The notes under the pieces were generated by a model. That model worked only from the letters and a program-made list of their open reading frames with translations, searched no databases and was not told the DNA's origin. Below are positions 38,395-47,551 of a stretch of 64,000 nt of DNA, in pieces. A program made the position numbers and the translations under genes. This DNA comes from Myxococcota bacterium. Its GTDB lineage: Bacteria > Myxococcota_A > Polyangia > Polyangiales > Polyangiaceae. Position 1 is the stretch's first letter; each line of letters starts with the position of its first letter. The DNA lies in contig CAUJEM010000019.1 in assembly GCA_963169915.1 (NCBI GenBank), positions 1 through 64,000 on the forward strand. The letters are read 5' to 3'.

Positions 38395-38400
38395 ATGGTA
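38395..38400 (-). promoter_or_regulatory. -10-like TACCAT, 6 nt before oxygenase ATG
   Basis: TACCAT is followed by CGAGCC and ATG 38388. A TAGGCT also occurs upstream at 38430-38425 (minus), so either could be the -10; the second would leave a leader of about 30 nt. Confidence 0.35.
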
Positions 38401-38484
38401 CGCTGGCGGGGCCGTGAGACGTCAAGCCTAGCGCGGACCCTCGACTCCTTGCCGAAGGCGCCCGCGCTGCGCGCGCCCGCGCGT

Positions 38485-39258
38485 TCAGGGGACCCAGCGG
38501 GCGAGCACGCAGGTGACGTTGTCCGGGCCGCCGTTGGCGTTGGCCGCCTCGATGAGGCGGCTGGTGGCGGTGGGGAGATCCGGCGACGTGGCCACGATGT
38601 CCAAGATCTGCTCGTCCGTCACCGGACCGGAGAGGCCGTCCGAGCAGAGCAGCAGGGTGTCCCCGGCGCGCGGCGGCTCGAAGCGCGTGTCCACCTTGAC
38701 GGTGTCCTTCATCCCGAGCGCGCGCACGATGACGTTCTTGTGGGGGAAGTTGGCGATCTCTTCCTCCGTGAGCTGCTTCATCTTCTTGTAGTCGTTGAGC
38801 AGCGAGTGGTCTTCCGTGAGCTGCTCGATCTGGCCCTCACGGATGCGATAGACGCGGCTGTCGCCCACGTGGGCCACGTAGACGCCGTCCTCCACCGCGA
38901 AGAGCGCCACCACGGTGGTGCCCATGCCGCGCTGCTTGGCGTTGCGCTGCGCCTGCTCGTAGATGCGGAGGTTGCACAGCTTGATGCCGGTGATGAGCCG
39001 GTTCTCCTCATAGCCCTTCGAGCGGTCCATCTTGTAGGGCCAGGTCCGCTCTGGATCGTCCGCGGTGGCGGCGAAGAACTCCTGCAGCGTGTCGACCGCC
39101 ATCTTGGAGGCCACCTCGCCGGAGGCGTGCCCGCCCATCCCGTCGGCGACGACGTAGAGCCCATACTCCGCCAAGATGGCGAAGTTGTCTTCGTTGTGGT
39201 TGCGCTTGCGACCGACGTCGGTCTGGCCAGCGACTTCAATCCGAAGGGGTCGTGACAA
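38485..39258 (-). CDS. PP2C-family protein serine/threonine phosphatase
   Basis: 257 residues, a free-standing PPM/PP2C phosphatase of the Stp1/PrpC type that removes phosphate from Ser/Thr and would oppose the kinases encoded by this genome. Metal-binding motifs are seen in order: KRNHNEDNF, VVADGMGGHASGEVAS, MGTTVVAL, VAHVGDSRVYR, LTEDHS, LLLCSDGLSG and GGPDNVTCVL. All expected Asp residues are present. It starts with TTG (MSRPLRIEVAGQTDVG). Cytoplasmic, with no membrane anchor. It follows the oxygenase gene on the same strand but 96 bp separate them. Confidence 0.94.
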   Translation of the reverse strand: MSRPLRIEVAGQTDVGRKRNHNEDNFAILAEYGLYVVADGMGGHASGEVASKMAVDTLQEFFAATADDPERTWPYKMDRSKGYEENRLITGIKLCNLRIYEQAQRNAKQRGMGTTVVALFAVEDGVYVAHVGDSRVYRIREGQIEQLTEDHSLLNDYKKMKQLTEEEIANFPHKNVIVRALGMKDTVKVDTRFEPPRAGDTLLLCSDGLSGPVTDEQILDIVATSPDLPTATSRLIEAANANGGPDNVTCVLARWVP

Positions 39259-39543
39259 GGGGACTCCGAGGACTCAGGCGGATCGAGGGCGAATCGTGCC
39301 GCCTTGGCGCGCGGGGCGTCAAGCAAGAACGCCCCCGGCCGCCACGGCGCGGCCCACGCTGCGGGATCCACCGGCAGGCGGCGGCGCGGGCGGCGCGGCC
39401 GCCCACCCCTGGGGTCGGCGGCGCGCCCTCGGCGCGGCCGCCGCCGCGGCGACGCCCAGCGCCTCCGCGACCGCCGCGCCAGGGCCCGGCGAGCTCGGGC
39501 CGGCGCGGGGCGCCGTGCTCGGGCGCGCCGCCGCCGAGGGAGC

Positions 39544-40596
39544 TCAGCCGCGCGCGGCGAGCTGTCCGCAGGCGGCGTCCACGTCTGCGCCGCCGCTGTA
39601 GCGGCGGTGGGCGTACACGCCGAGCTGCGCCAGCGCATCACGGAAGGCGCGCTCCTTGGCGTCCGCGGTCCGAGTGAAGGGATCGTCCGTGGTCGAGATC
39701 GAGTTGTACGGAATGAGGCTGAGGCGGGGGCGCACCCCGGCGCGCTGGGTGAACTCACGGTAGAGCGCCGCCAGCGCGACCGCCTCCTCGACGCCGTCGT
39801 TGACGCCGGCCAAGAGCGTCAAGGCCCACAGCGGCGCCCGACCCGTGAGCGTGGCGTGCTCCACGGCCGCGTCCAGCACGCGCGCGAGCGGGTGGGTCCG
39901 CGAGATGGGCATCAGCCGCTCGCGCACCTCCGGCCGCGCGCTGCCGAGCGAGAGGCCGAGCCGCACCTGCGGCAGCTCCTGGCTCAGGCGCCGGATCCCC
40001 GTGGGGAGCCCCGCCGTGCACACGGTGACGCAGCGCGCGTCGATGGCCATCCCCGATGGCTGCATGAAGACGCGCACCGCCTCGATGACCCGATCCAGGT
40101 TGGCGAGCGGCTCCCCCATGCCCTGAAACACCACCCCGTGGACGCGCTGCTCGAGCGCCGGGTCCAGCCCGCGCCGCACCAGCCGCACCTGCTCCACGAT
40201 CTCCCAGGTCTCCAGGTTGCGCTGGAGCCCCAGGCGCCCCGTCGCGCAGAAGCTGCACGCCAGCGCGCAGCCCACCTGAGAGCTGACGCACACGCTGAAG
40301 CGCCCGGGCTTCTCCAGGGGGATCCTCACCGTCTCGAGCCGCTGCCCGTCGCTCGTCATGAGCAGCAGCTTGCGGAAGGGGTCGACGGCGCTCTGCCGCT
40401 CCGCCAGCCGGGTGAGCGTGGGCAGCGCGCCCGCGGCGCGCACCGCCTCGAGCGCCACGCGCCGCACGCGCTCGACCGGCGCCTGGAGGCTCTGCTCCCG
40501 GCTGACCGCGCTGACCACGCGCCGCGCCTCCCCGAGCGTCAGCACGGGGAGAGCCGCCTGGAGCTGCTCTGGAGTGAGGGCCTGGAGCGCCAGCAT
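39544..40596 (-). CDS. RlmN/Cfr-family radical SAM methyltransferase
   Basis: 350 residues. Radical SAM motif CALACSFCATG (CxxxCxxC), FQGMGEPLANLD, and the C-terminal AACGQL with the RlmN catalytic Cys. The family methylates C2 of 23S rRNA A2503 (RlmN, also some tRNAs) or C8 (Cfr). The N-terminus is divergent from canonical RlmN (LGEARRVVSAVSREQSLQAP in place of the usual RWIH start), so it is probably an RlmN-like paralogue. ATG 40596 is chosen because residues before it look non-coding. Divergent from the GYF/GAF gene. Confidence 0.88.
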   Translation of the reverse strand: MLALQALTPEQLQAALPVLTLGEARRVVSAVSREQSLQAPVERVRRVALEAVRAAGALPTLTRLAERQSAVDPFRKLLLMTSDGQRLETVRIPLEKPGRFSVCVSSQVGCALACSFCATGRLGLQRNLETWEIVEQVRLVRRGLDPALEQRVHGVVFQGMGEPLANLDRVIEAVRVFMQPSGMAIDARCVTVCTAGLPTGIRRLSQELPQVRLGLSLGSARPEVRERLMPISRTHPLARVLDAAVEHATLTGRAPLWALTLLAGVNDGVEEAVALAALYREFTQRAGVRPRLSLIPYNSISTTDDPFTRTADAKERAFRDALAQLGVYAHRRYSGGADVDAACGQLAARG

Positions 40597-40855
40597 CGGG
40601 GTCGCACTCTGGCAGCTCGACCGCGCTCGGTCCACGCCTCGTGCTGGGCCGAGGCCAGCGGCAGCGCGGACGAGCGTGGGGCGCGCGAGCGTGGGGGCGA
40701 GGCGCGCCGGCGGGGGAAGGGACGGGCGGCCCCCGCGCGCTGCGCTGCCGCCGGCTCAGGGGACTTGGCCCCGGTCCACGGGGATCTGCCACCATTTCAC
40801 CGCCAGCTCGGCAGAGCCCCGGAGGCGCCGCCGAGCCCCCCACCAGGAGCCCACC

Positions 40856-41584
40856 ATGGAGCTACGCCTCGTCTCCCCCGCCCCCCCTGCTCGCCCCACC
40901 CCACAATGGCTGCTCAGCAACGGGGAGCTGACCGTTGGTCCAGTGTCCACCGAGCTGCTGGTGCGCGGCGTCACGCAGGGGCGCGTCCCGAGCGACGTCT
41001 GGGTGCGAGAGCTGCGCAGCCACCGCTGGCGAGCGCTCTACCAAATCCGTGAGGTCGCCGCGCTCGAGCGGCCACGCCCGCGGCGAGCGCCGCCGCTCGA
41101 GGCGCTGGGGCTCGGGGAGCTGCCGCTGTCCCAGGCGCTCCGCTTCGCGCGAGACGCGAGCGAGATGCTGCACTTTGGCCTGCACGCGGCGCTCGCCACC
41201 ACCCGCTCCGTCATCGGCCTGGTGCACGGCTTCGAGCGCCCGTGGGGGCCTCCCGTCACCAGCGTCGCCTATGGCCCAGGCACCCAAGGCCTCCTCGGGC
41301 TCAGCGTCCCGCTGCGCGACGTGGCGCTCGGCGCGGCGCGCGCCCGCTGCCTCGTCCTCGGGCCCCCGGAGACGAGCTCCATCCACCACGCCGCGGCCCT
41401 GCGGCTCGGCGGCGGCGCCCGCTGCTTCGCCAGCGTGGCCGTGGTGCCGATTTGGCGCGACGGCGAGCTGCACGCCGTCTTCGAGCTGGGGCGCGTCGAC
41501 CACCCCTTCCGCGACGCCGATGGCGACGCGCTGCGCCACCTCGCGCTCGAGCTCGGGCATCACCTGGCGCGCGGCACCAACTGA
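40856..41584 (+). CDS. GYF_2-GAF-like domain protein
   Basis: 242 residues. The N-terminal ~65 residues fit a GYF_2-type fold (WLLSNGELTVGPVSTELLVRGV...RSHRWRALYQI). The remainder resembles a GAF sensor domain with ARDASEMLHFGL, VPLRDVALG and VAVVPIWRDGELHAVFELGR followed by DAD.DALRHLA. ATG 40856 has a good ribosome site AGGAG (40845-40849), unlike many genes here. No effector domain is present, so it may act by protein contact. It is 86 bp upstream of the radical SAM fusion on the same strand. Confidence 0.75.
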   Translation: MELRLVSPAPPARPTPQWLLSNGELTVGPVSTELLVRGVTQGRVPSDVWVRELRSHRWRALYQIREVAALERPRPRRAPPLEALGLGELPLSQALRFARDASEMLHFGLHAALATTRSVIGLVHGFERPWGPPVTSVAYGPGTQGLLGLSVPLRDVALGAARARCLVLGPPETSSIHHAAALRLGGGARCFASVAVVPIWRDGELHAVFELGRVDHPFRDADGDALRHLALELGHHLARGTN

Positions 41585-41670
41585 CCCGCGGGGGCGCGGC
41601 GCGCCAGGCGCGCTATGCTCGCGCCCCCCCGCGCGCGCGGCCGGCGCGCCGCGCGGCCCCTCCCAGCATC

Positions 41671-44541
41671 ATGCAGCTCTTCGCCCACCCCTACGCCGCC
41701 TTCCTCCACGAGGTGGAGAAGCCCAACCGCTACACCGGCGCCGAGCACGGCGCGCGCCCCGTCCCACCGGAGGCGCCGCCGGGGCAAAAGAGCTGGCGGA
41801 GCGTGCAGGCGCGCGTCTGCCTGGCCTTCCCGGAGATCTACGACATCGGGATGAGCCACCTCGGCTATCGCATCCTCTACAAGGTGCTCAACGACGACCC
41901 GCGCACCCTGGCCGAGCGCTGCTACGCGCCGTGGATCGACCTCCAGGCCAAGCTGCAGGAGCACGGCAAGCTGCTCGTCAGCCTGGAGTCCGCGCGCCCG
42001 CTCAGCGACTTCGACGTGGTAGGCTTCAGCCTGCAGTATGAGCTGACCTACTCCACGGTGCTGCGCATGCTCCGGCTCGGGGGCATCCCCTGGCGCGCGG
42101 CGGCCCGCGGCGACGACGATCCGCTGATCGTCGCCGGCGGCCCGGTGGCCACCCACGCCGAGCCCATGGCGCCCTTCCTCGACGCCATCCTCATCGGCGA
42201 CGGCGAGGAGGCGCTGACGGAGCTGGCCCTGGTGTGGACGGCCGGCAAGCGCGCGGGTCAGCCTCGCGAGGCGCGGCTGCGCGCGCTGGCGCAGCTCCGC
42301 GGCGTGTACGTGCCCTCGCTCTACGACACGGCCGTGGACGAGCGCACCGGCCTGCTCGTCGTCACCGGCCCGAAGCCGGGCACGGGCGCGCCCTTCCCCG
42401 TGGAGCGGCGCCTGCTCGAGGATCTCTCGCGCTTCCCCTTCCCGGACGACTCCCCGGTGGGCGGACCGGAGGCCATCTTCGACCGGATGAGCATCGAGGT
42501 GGCGCGCGGATGCACAGAGGGCTGCCGCTTCTGCCAGGCGGGCATGATCTACCGCCCGGTGCGCGAGCGAGAGCCCAAAGAGGTGGTGGACACCGTGCTG
42601 CGCGCGCTCGCCAAGAGCGGGCACGACGAGGTGAGCCTCACCGCGCTGAGCACGGCGGACGTGTCGTGCATCTCTCCGCTGATCAAGGCGCTGGTGGACA
42701 AGACGGCGCCCGAGCGGATCAGCCTGTCGGTGGCGTCGCTGCGCGCCTACGGGCTCGCCGAAGAGCTGCTGGACGACCTGCGGCGCGTGCGCGCCACGGG
42801 CCTGACCTTCGCGCCGGAGGCCGGGACCCAGCGCCTGCGGGACGTGATCAACAAGAACGTCACCGAGGAGCAGCTCATGGAGACGGCCGAGCGCGTCTTC
42901 TCCCGCGGCTACGACAAGATGAAGCTCTACTTCATCTGCGGCCTGCCCACCGAGGAGGACGCCGACGTGCGCGGCATCGTCGAGGTGGCGCGCGCCACCC
43001 TCGCCGTCGGGCGCCGGCTGGGCAAGCGGCCGACGGTCACCGTCAGCGTCAGCGTGCACATCCCCAAGCCGCACACGCCCTTCCAGTGGTGCGCCATGGA
43101 CACCCCGGAGCAAATTGCCCACAAGCAGCAGCTCTTGCGCGACGCGGCGCGCGGCGTCAAAGGGCTCGGCCTACGGCTGCACAACGACCGCTCGAGCGTG
43201 CTCGAGGCGGTGCTGGCGCGGGGAGACCGTCGCCTGGCGGACGTCATCGAGCGCGCCACGGAGCACGGCGCGCTCTTCGATAGCTGGACGGAGCACCTGC
43301 GGCTGGAGGTGTGGGAGGAGGCGCTCCGGCACTGTCAGGTGGACACCTCGCTCTACCTCGGCACCCTGCCGGTGGACGCCCGCCTGCCCTGGGACCACGT
43401 GGACATCGGGCTGGAGGACGGCTTCTTGGCGCGAGAGTACCGCAAGGCGCTGCACAGCCGGCTCTCACCGCCGTGCAGCAAGGTGGCGGGGACCTTCGTG
43501 CACCCCACCAACGTTCAGGACGCGCTCGCCCAGAAGGCGCGCCTCGTGTGCTACGACTGCGGCATCGCCTGCGACATGAGGCAGATGCGGGAGCGCCGCG
43601 TCGGCTTCCTGCACGCGATGGGCGCCGAGCGGCCCGCGCGCGCGCCCGACCCACCCGGGGGCGCCGCCGACGCGCCCCCGGGCGCCAGCGCCCAGCGCGT
43701 GGACCGCACCGAGCACGTGCGCCGGCTCGAGGCCGCGCGCGGCGTGCGGAGCGGGACGGCGTCGCGCTGGCGCTTGGGCTTCGCCAAGGTGGGGCCCACC
43801 GCCTTGCTGGGCCACCTGGATCTCACGCGCGAGCTGTCGCGCGTCATCCGCCGCGCGGGGGTGCGGATCGGCTACAGCGCGGGCTTTCGTCCGAAGCCGG
43901 AGCTGTCCTTCGCGCCGGCGCTGTCGCTCGGCGTCGCCAGCTTGGATGAGTACTTGGACGCCAAGCTGCTCGACGCGCCCAGCGCCGAAGCGCTGCTCCT
44001 GCGGCTGAACGGCGCCGCCAAGGGCGGGCTGTCCTTCCACGCCGCGGTCGCGCTCGGCCCGCGGGATCCCGGGCTCTCGAGCGTCGTCACCGGCGCGCGC
44101 TACGTGCTGGCGGTCTCGGAGAGCGCGCTCGCGGCGCTCGGGGGCGCGGCCTGGCTCGAGCAGCGCGTCGCGGCCTTCCTCGCCACGAGCGAGCACCGGC
44201 TGCTCAGGAACGTCAACGGCCTCGGCAAGTGGCTGGACGCGCGCAGCTTCGTCAGCTCGCTCGCGGTGGACGAGCCCGCGGCGGAGGCTGCGGTGCGCCG
44301 CGCCGGGATCCTGGGGCGCGTCACCTGCTTGAGCGCGGAGCTGAAGATCTTGGGCACCGGGGCGCTCAAGCCGCGCGAGCTGCTCACCGCCGTGACGGGG
44401 CTGCCGGAGCTGCCGCACGTCACCGTGCGCTGGGCGCTGCTCGCGGGCGCCGGCACGCCGCTCGATCTCGAGCTGCACCGCCAAGAGGCGCTGGGCAAGC
44501 CCAAGACCGAGCGAGACGGGGAGCTGCTCGTCGCGCCGTGA
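41671..44541 (+). CDS. TIGR03960 radical SAM protein fused to DUF2344 (TIGR03936)
   Basis: 956 residues. The N-terminal ~250 resemble a B12-binding-like domain (CLAFPEIYDIGMSHLGYRIL, DFDVVGFSLQYE, VAGGPVATHAEP). The radical SAM core has EVARGCTEGCRFCQAGMIYRP (CxxxCxxC). The C-terminal ~270 residues from RLGFAKVGPTALLGHLDL form a DUF2344 domain. A Cys cluster YDCGIACD lies between. In many bacteria TIGR03960 and TIGR03936 are separate adjacent genes; here they are fused. The reaction is unknown in the family, which often sits near ribonuclease G/L21 genes, absent here. ATG 41671; a TATGCT lies 51 nt upstream. Confidence 0.9.
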   Translation: MQLFAHPYAAFLHEVEKPNRYTGAEHGARPVPPEAPPGQKSWRSVQARVCLAFPEIYDIGMSHLGYRILYKVLNDDPRTLAERCYAPWIDLQAKLQEHGKLLVSLESARPLSDFDVVGFSLQYELTYSTVLRMLRLGGIPWRAAARGDDDPLIVAGGPVATHAEPMAPFLDAILIGDGEEALTELALVWTAGKRAGQPREARLRALAQLRGVYVPSLYDTAVDERTGLLVVTGPKPGTGAPFPVERRLLEDLSRFPFPDDSPVGGPEAIFDRMSIEVARGCTEGCRFCQAGMIYRPVREREPKEVVDTVLRALAKSGHDEVSLTALSTADVSCISPLIKALVDKTAPERISLSVASLRAYGLAEELLDDLRRVRATGLTFAPEAGTQRLRDVINKNVTEEQLMETAERVFSRGYDKMKLYFICGLPTEEDADVRGIVEVARATLAVGRRLGKRPTVTVSVSVHIPKPHTPFQWCAMDTPEQIAHKQQLLRDAARGVKGLGLRLHNDRSSVLEAVLARGDRRLADVIERATEHGALFDSWTEHLRLEVWEEALRHCQVDTSLYLGTLPVDARLPWDHVDIGLEDGFLAREYRKALHSRLSPPCSKVAGTFVHPTNVQDALAQKARLVCYDCGIACDMRQMRERRVGFLHAMGAERPARAPDPPGGAADAPPGASAQRVDRTEHVRRLEAARGVRSGTASRWRLGFAKVGPTALLGHLDLTRELSRVIRRAGVRIGYSAGFRPKPELSFAPALSLGVASLDEYLDAKLLDAPSAEALLLRLNGAAKGGLSFHAAVALGPRDPGLSSVVTGARYVLAVSESALAALGGAAWLEQRVAAFLATSEHRLLRNVNGLGKWLDARSFVSSLAVDEPAAEAAVRRAGILGRVTCLSAELKILGTGALKPRELLTAVTGLPELPHVTVRWALLAGAGTPLDLELHRQEALGKPKTERDGELLVAP

Positions 44542-44559
44542 GCGGGCCGCCCTGCCCGC
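44542..44559. terminator. Hairpin between convergent genes
   Basis: GCGGGC-CGCCCT-GCCCGC, a 6-bp perfect stem, fills the gap between the convergent radical SAM and ettA stops. No T-tract, as expected in GC-rich genomes. Confidence 0.45.
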
Positions 44560-44562
44560 GCC

Positions 44563-46239
44563 TCAGTGCCGCGTCAGCTTGCGGTACTTGATGCGCGTGG
44601 GCTGGCTGGCGTCCACGCCGAGGCGCCGGCGGCGGTCCTCCTCATAGGCCTGGTAGTTGCCCTCGAACCACACCACCTGACTGTCGCCCTCGAAGGCCAG
44701 CAGGTGCGTGGCGATGCGGTCGAGAAACCAGCGGTCGTGGCTGATGACGACCACGCAGCCCGGGAACCCGAGCAGCGCCTCCTCCAGCGCGCGCAGCGTG
44801 TCCACGTCCAGATCATTGGTCGGCTCGTCCAAGAGCAGCACGTTGCCGCCGCTCTTGAGCAGCTTGGCGAGGTGGACGCGGTTGCGCTCACCGCCGGAGA
44901 GGCTCTTGACGCGCTTCTGCTGGTCGCTGCCGCGAAACCCGAACCACGCGCAGTACGCGCGGGAGGCGACCTCACGCTTGCCGAGCAGGAGCTTGTCCTC
45001 ACCGCCCGAGATCTCCTCCCACACGTTCTTCTCGCTCTGCAGGGCGTCGCGGCTCTGATCCACGTAGGAGATCTTCACGGTGTCACCGACCAGGAGCGCT
45101 CCAGCGTCCGGGCGCTCCTCACCGACCAGCAGCTTGAAGAGCGTGGTCTTGCCGGCGCCGTTCGGCCCGATCACGCCCACGATGCCGCTGCGCGGGAGCT
45201 TGAAGTCGAGCGCTTCGAACAGCACGCGCTCGCCGAAGGCCTTGGTCAGCGCGCGCGCCTCGATCACCTCGTCCCCCAGCCGCGGCCCGGGCGGGATGCT
45301 GATCTCCGTAGGATCTGCCGGGCCCTTGTTGGCGCTGGTGACCAGCTCGTCGTAGGCCGCCAGGCGCGCCTTGCTCTTGGCTTGGCGCGCGCGCGGCGAG
45401 GCCCGCACCCACTCCAGCTCCTGCTTGAGCTTGCGCTGGCGCTGGCTCTCTTGCTTCTCCTCCACGGCCAGGCGCGCCGACTTCTGCTCGAGCCAGCTCG
45501 AGTAGTTGCCCTTGAAGGGGTAGCCGTGACCGCGGTCCAGCTCCAAGATCCACTCCGCCACGTCGTCGAGGAAGTAGCGATCATGGGTGACGGCCACCAC
45601 CGTGCCGGGGTAGTCGTGGAGGAAGCGCTCGAGCCAGGCGACGCTCTCGGCGTCCAGGTGGTTGGTGGGCTCGTCCAGCAGCAGCATGTCCGGGCGCTCG
45701 AGCAGCACGCGGCAGAGGGCGACGCGGCGACGCTCACCGCCGGACAGCTTGGCGACCTCGGCGTCTCCCGGGGGGAGCCGGAGCGCCTCCATCGCCTGCT
45801 CCACGTGCTGATCCAGGTTCCAGAGATCGGCCGCGTCGATCTCGTCTTGGAGCTGGCCTTGCTGCTCGAGCAGCTGGTTCATCGCCTCGTCGGAGAGCGG
45901 CTCGCCGAGCTGCAGGCTCAGCTCCTCGAAGCGCGTGAGCTTCTGCCGCTGGGCGGCGACCGCCTGCTCCACCGCCTCGCGCACGGTGGCGGCGTCGCCG
46001 AGCTCCGGCTCCTGCGCGAAGTAGCCCACCTTGGTGCCGGGGTGGGGCCGCGCCTCGCCGAGGTGCTCCTGGTCCACGCCCGCCATGATCCTGAGCAGGG
46101 AGCTCTTGCCGGAGCCGTTGCTGCCGATGACGCCGATCTTGGCGCCGGGCAGGAAGGCGAGCGTGATGTTGGACAGGACCTTCTTGTCCGGGGGGTGGAC
46201 CTTCGAGACGTCCTGCATCGTGAAGATGAACTCGGGCAT
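44563..46239 (-). CDS. ettA: Energy-dependent translational throttle protein EttA (ABC-F)
   Basis: 558 residues, close to the ~555 of EttA. A tandem ABC ATPase that binds the ribosomal E site and gates early elongation according to ATP/ADP ratio. Seen: Walker A GSNGSGKSSLL, signature KLSGGERRRVALC, Walker B MLLLDEPTNHLD; an ABC-F linker with many Arg/Lys (SQRQRKLKQELEWVRAS); second Walker A GPNGAGKTTLF, signature SLSGGERNRVHLA, LLLDEPTNDLDV. ATG 46239 begins MPEFIFTMQDVSKVHPPDKK, the EttA start; a longer frame upstream is spurious. No transmembrane segments. Confidence 0.95.
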   Translation of the reverse strand: MPEFIFTMQDVSKVHPPDKKVLSNITLAFLPGAKIGVIGSNGSGKSSLLRIMAGVDQEHLGEARPHPGTKVGYFAQEPELGDAATVREAVEQAVAAQRQKLTRFEELSLQLGEPLSDEAMNQLLEQQGQLQDEIDAADLWNLDQHVEQAMEALRLPPGDAEVAKLSGGERRRVALCRVLLERPDMLLLDEPTNHLDAESVAWLERFLHDYPGTVVAVTHDRYFLDDVAEWILELDRGHGYPFKGNYSSWLEQKSARLAVEEKQESQRQRKLKQELEWVRASPRARQAKSKARLAAYDELVTSANKGPADPTEISIPPGPRLGDEVIEARALTKAFGERVLFEALDFKLPRSGIVGVIGPNGAGKTTLFKLLVGEERPDAGALLVGDTVKISYVDQSRDALQSEKNVWEEISGGEDKLLLGKREVASRAYCAWFGFRGSDQQKRVKSLSGGERNRVHLAKLLKSGGNVLLLDEPTNDLDVDTLRALEEALLGFPGCVVVISHDRWFLDRIATHLLAFEGDSQVVWFEGNYQAYEEDRRRRLGVDASQPTRIKYRKLTRH

Positions 46240-46566
46240 GGCCGGCTCGGCATAGCCCGAGTCCAGCCCCGGGGGCAGCACCGGAGCGGGGGCGCCCTTT
46301 CTCGGGAGCCGTCGAGCCCGCGCAGGACTAGGGAATAGTTGCGCCGAGGCCCGGGTTCGGTGCGCTGACCCGAGACCGCGGCGTGGTTCGGGTCCCCGGC
46401 GCTCACGGGCCCCCCCGAGGGACCGCTCGGCCTCCCTAACCCGCTGAATTATTGGAGCTCGTACCGACATCATGCCCTCGAAGCCGCTCCGCCATGGAGA
46501 GCCCTGCCCGCGATCGACCGCGCAACGTTGTGTCCTGGGCGCTCCTCGCCCTATGGGAGCGTCCTC
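46240..46566. other. Divergent intergenic region between ettA and terC
   Basis: 327 bp. It contains a long GC-rich self-complementary stretch (about 46331-46440): TAGGGA can pair with TCCCTA, GCCGAG with CTCGGC, and an inner ACCCGA with TCGGGT. This would be a structured leader for the TerC gene. The conserved yybP-ykoY sequences (GGGGAGTAG and GCAAGACC) are not present, so no riboswitch is claimed. Confidence 0.4.
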
Positions 46567-47529
46567 ATGCTCGCAATGACCAGCGTCGGGACCCCAGCCC
46601 TCTGGGTGGGATTCTTGGTGTTCGTAGCGCTCATGCTGGCGCTCGACCTCGGCGTGTTCCACAAGAACCCGCACGCCATCACGCTGAAGGAGGCGGGGCT
46701 CTGGAGCGTGGCGTGGGTCACGCTGTCGCTCGGCTTCAACGGCATCGTCTTCCACTACTTCGGCAAGGAGGTGGGGCTGCAGTTCACCGCCGCCTACCTC
46801 CTGGAGAAGGCGCTCAGCGTCGACAATATCTTCGTCTTCGTCGTCATCTTCACCTCACTCAAGGTGGCGCCGGCCTACCAGCACCGGGTGCTGTTCTGGG
46901 GCGTGCTCGGCGCGCTGGTGCTGCGCGCGCTGTTCATCGGCCTGGGCACGGCGCTGGTGCAGAGCTTTCACTGGGTGATGTACGTCTTCGGCGCCATCCT
47001 GGTGTTCACGGCCGGCAAGCTGCTGTTCGGCCACGACGACGACGGCGACCCCACGGACAACCGGATCTTCAAGGCCTTCCGGCGGCTGGTGCCCATGTCG
47101 AAGGACTACCACCAAGATCACTTCTTCGTGCGGGAGGGCGGCAAGCGCCTGGCCACGCCGCTGCTCGCCGTCCTGGTGCTGGTGGAGTTCACGGACGTGC
47201 TGTTCGCGGTGGACTCCATCCCAGCCGTCTTCGCCGTCTCTCAAGATCCCTTCATCGTCTTCACGTCCAACATCTTCGCCATCCTGGGCCTGCGCTCCAT
47301 GTACTTCCTGCTCGCGGGCGTGGTGCACAAGTTCCACTTGCTCAAGGTGGGGCTCGCGGGGGTCTTGGCCTTCGTCGGGGTCAAGATGCTGATCGTGGAC
47401 TACTACAAGGTGCCCATCGCCTGGTCGCTGGGCGCCATCGCCGCCATGCTGACGCTCAGCGTCGTGGCCTCCCTCGTCTGGCCCAAGCCGCCAGAGACCG
47501 CCGTCGAGGCGGGGCCCAGGGAGCCCTGA
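46567..47529 (+). CDS. TerC/Alx family integral membrane protein
   Basis: About 320 residues with nine or so predicted membrane helices. TerC hallmarks: ALDLGVFHKN near the start, EKALSVDNIFVFVVIF, VEFTDVLFAVDSIPAVFAVS (acidic residues inside the membrane) and FAILGLRSMYF. Members export Mn2+ (Alx/MneA) or are linked to tellurite resistance. The conserved intramembrane Asp/Glu residues favour a metal-ion role. ATG 46567 chosen over an upstream in-frame start. It converges with the MFS gene, 22 bp between stops. Confidence 0.92.
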   Translation: MLAMTSVGTPALWVGFLVFVALMLALDLGVFHKNPHAITLKEAGLWSVAWVTLSLGFNGIVFHYFGKEVGLQFTAAYLLEKALSVDNIFVFVVIFTSLKVAPAYQHRVLFWGVLGALVLRALFIGLGTALVQSFHWVMYVFGAILVFTAGKLLFGHDDDGDPTDNRIFKAFRRLVPMSKDYHQDHFFVREGGKRLATPLLAVLVLVEFTDVLFAVDSIPAVFAVSQDPFIVFTSNIFAILGLRSMYFLLAGVVHKFHLLKVGLAGVLAFVGVKMLIVDYYKVPIAWSLGAIAAMLTLSVVASLVWPKPPETAVEAGPREP

Positions 47530-47551
47530 GGCGCGCCGCCGGGGCGGGGCG

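Noticed and set aside
46331-46440. Possible yybP-ykoY manganese riboswitch upstream of terC
   Set aside because: A structured GC-rich element is present, but the conserved GGGGAGTAG and GCAAGACC loops are not. Covariance-model search with Rfam RF00080 would decide.
44563-46755. 730-residue version of EttA
   Set aside because: The N-terminal 172 residues are low-complexity and overlap the terC leader; EttA starts MPEFIFTM at 46239.
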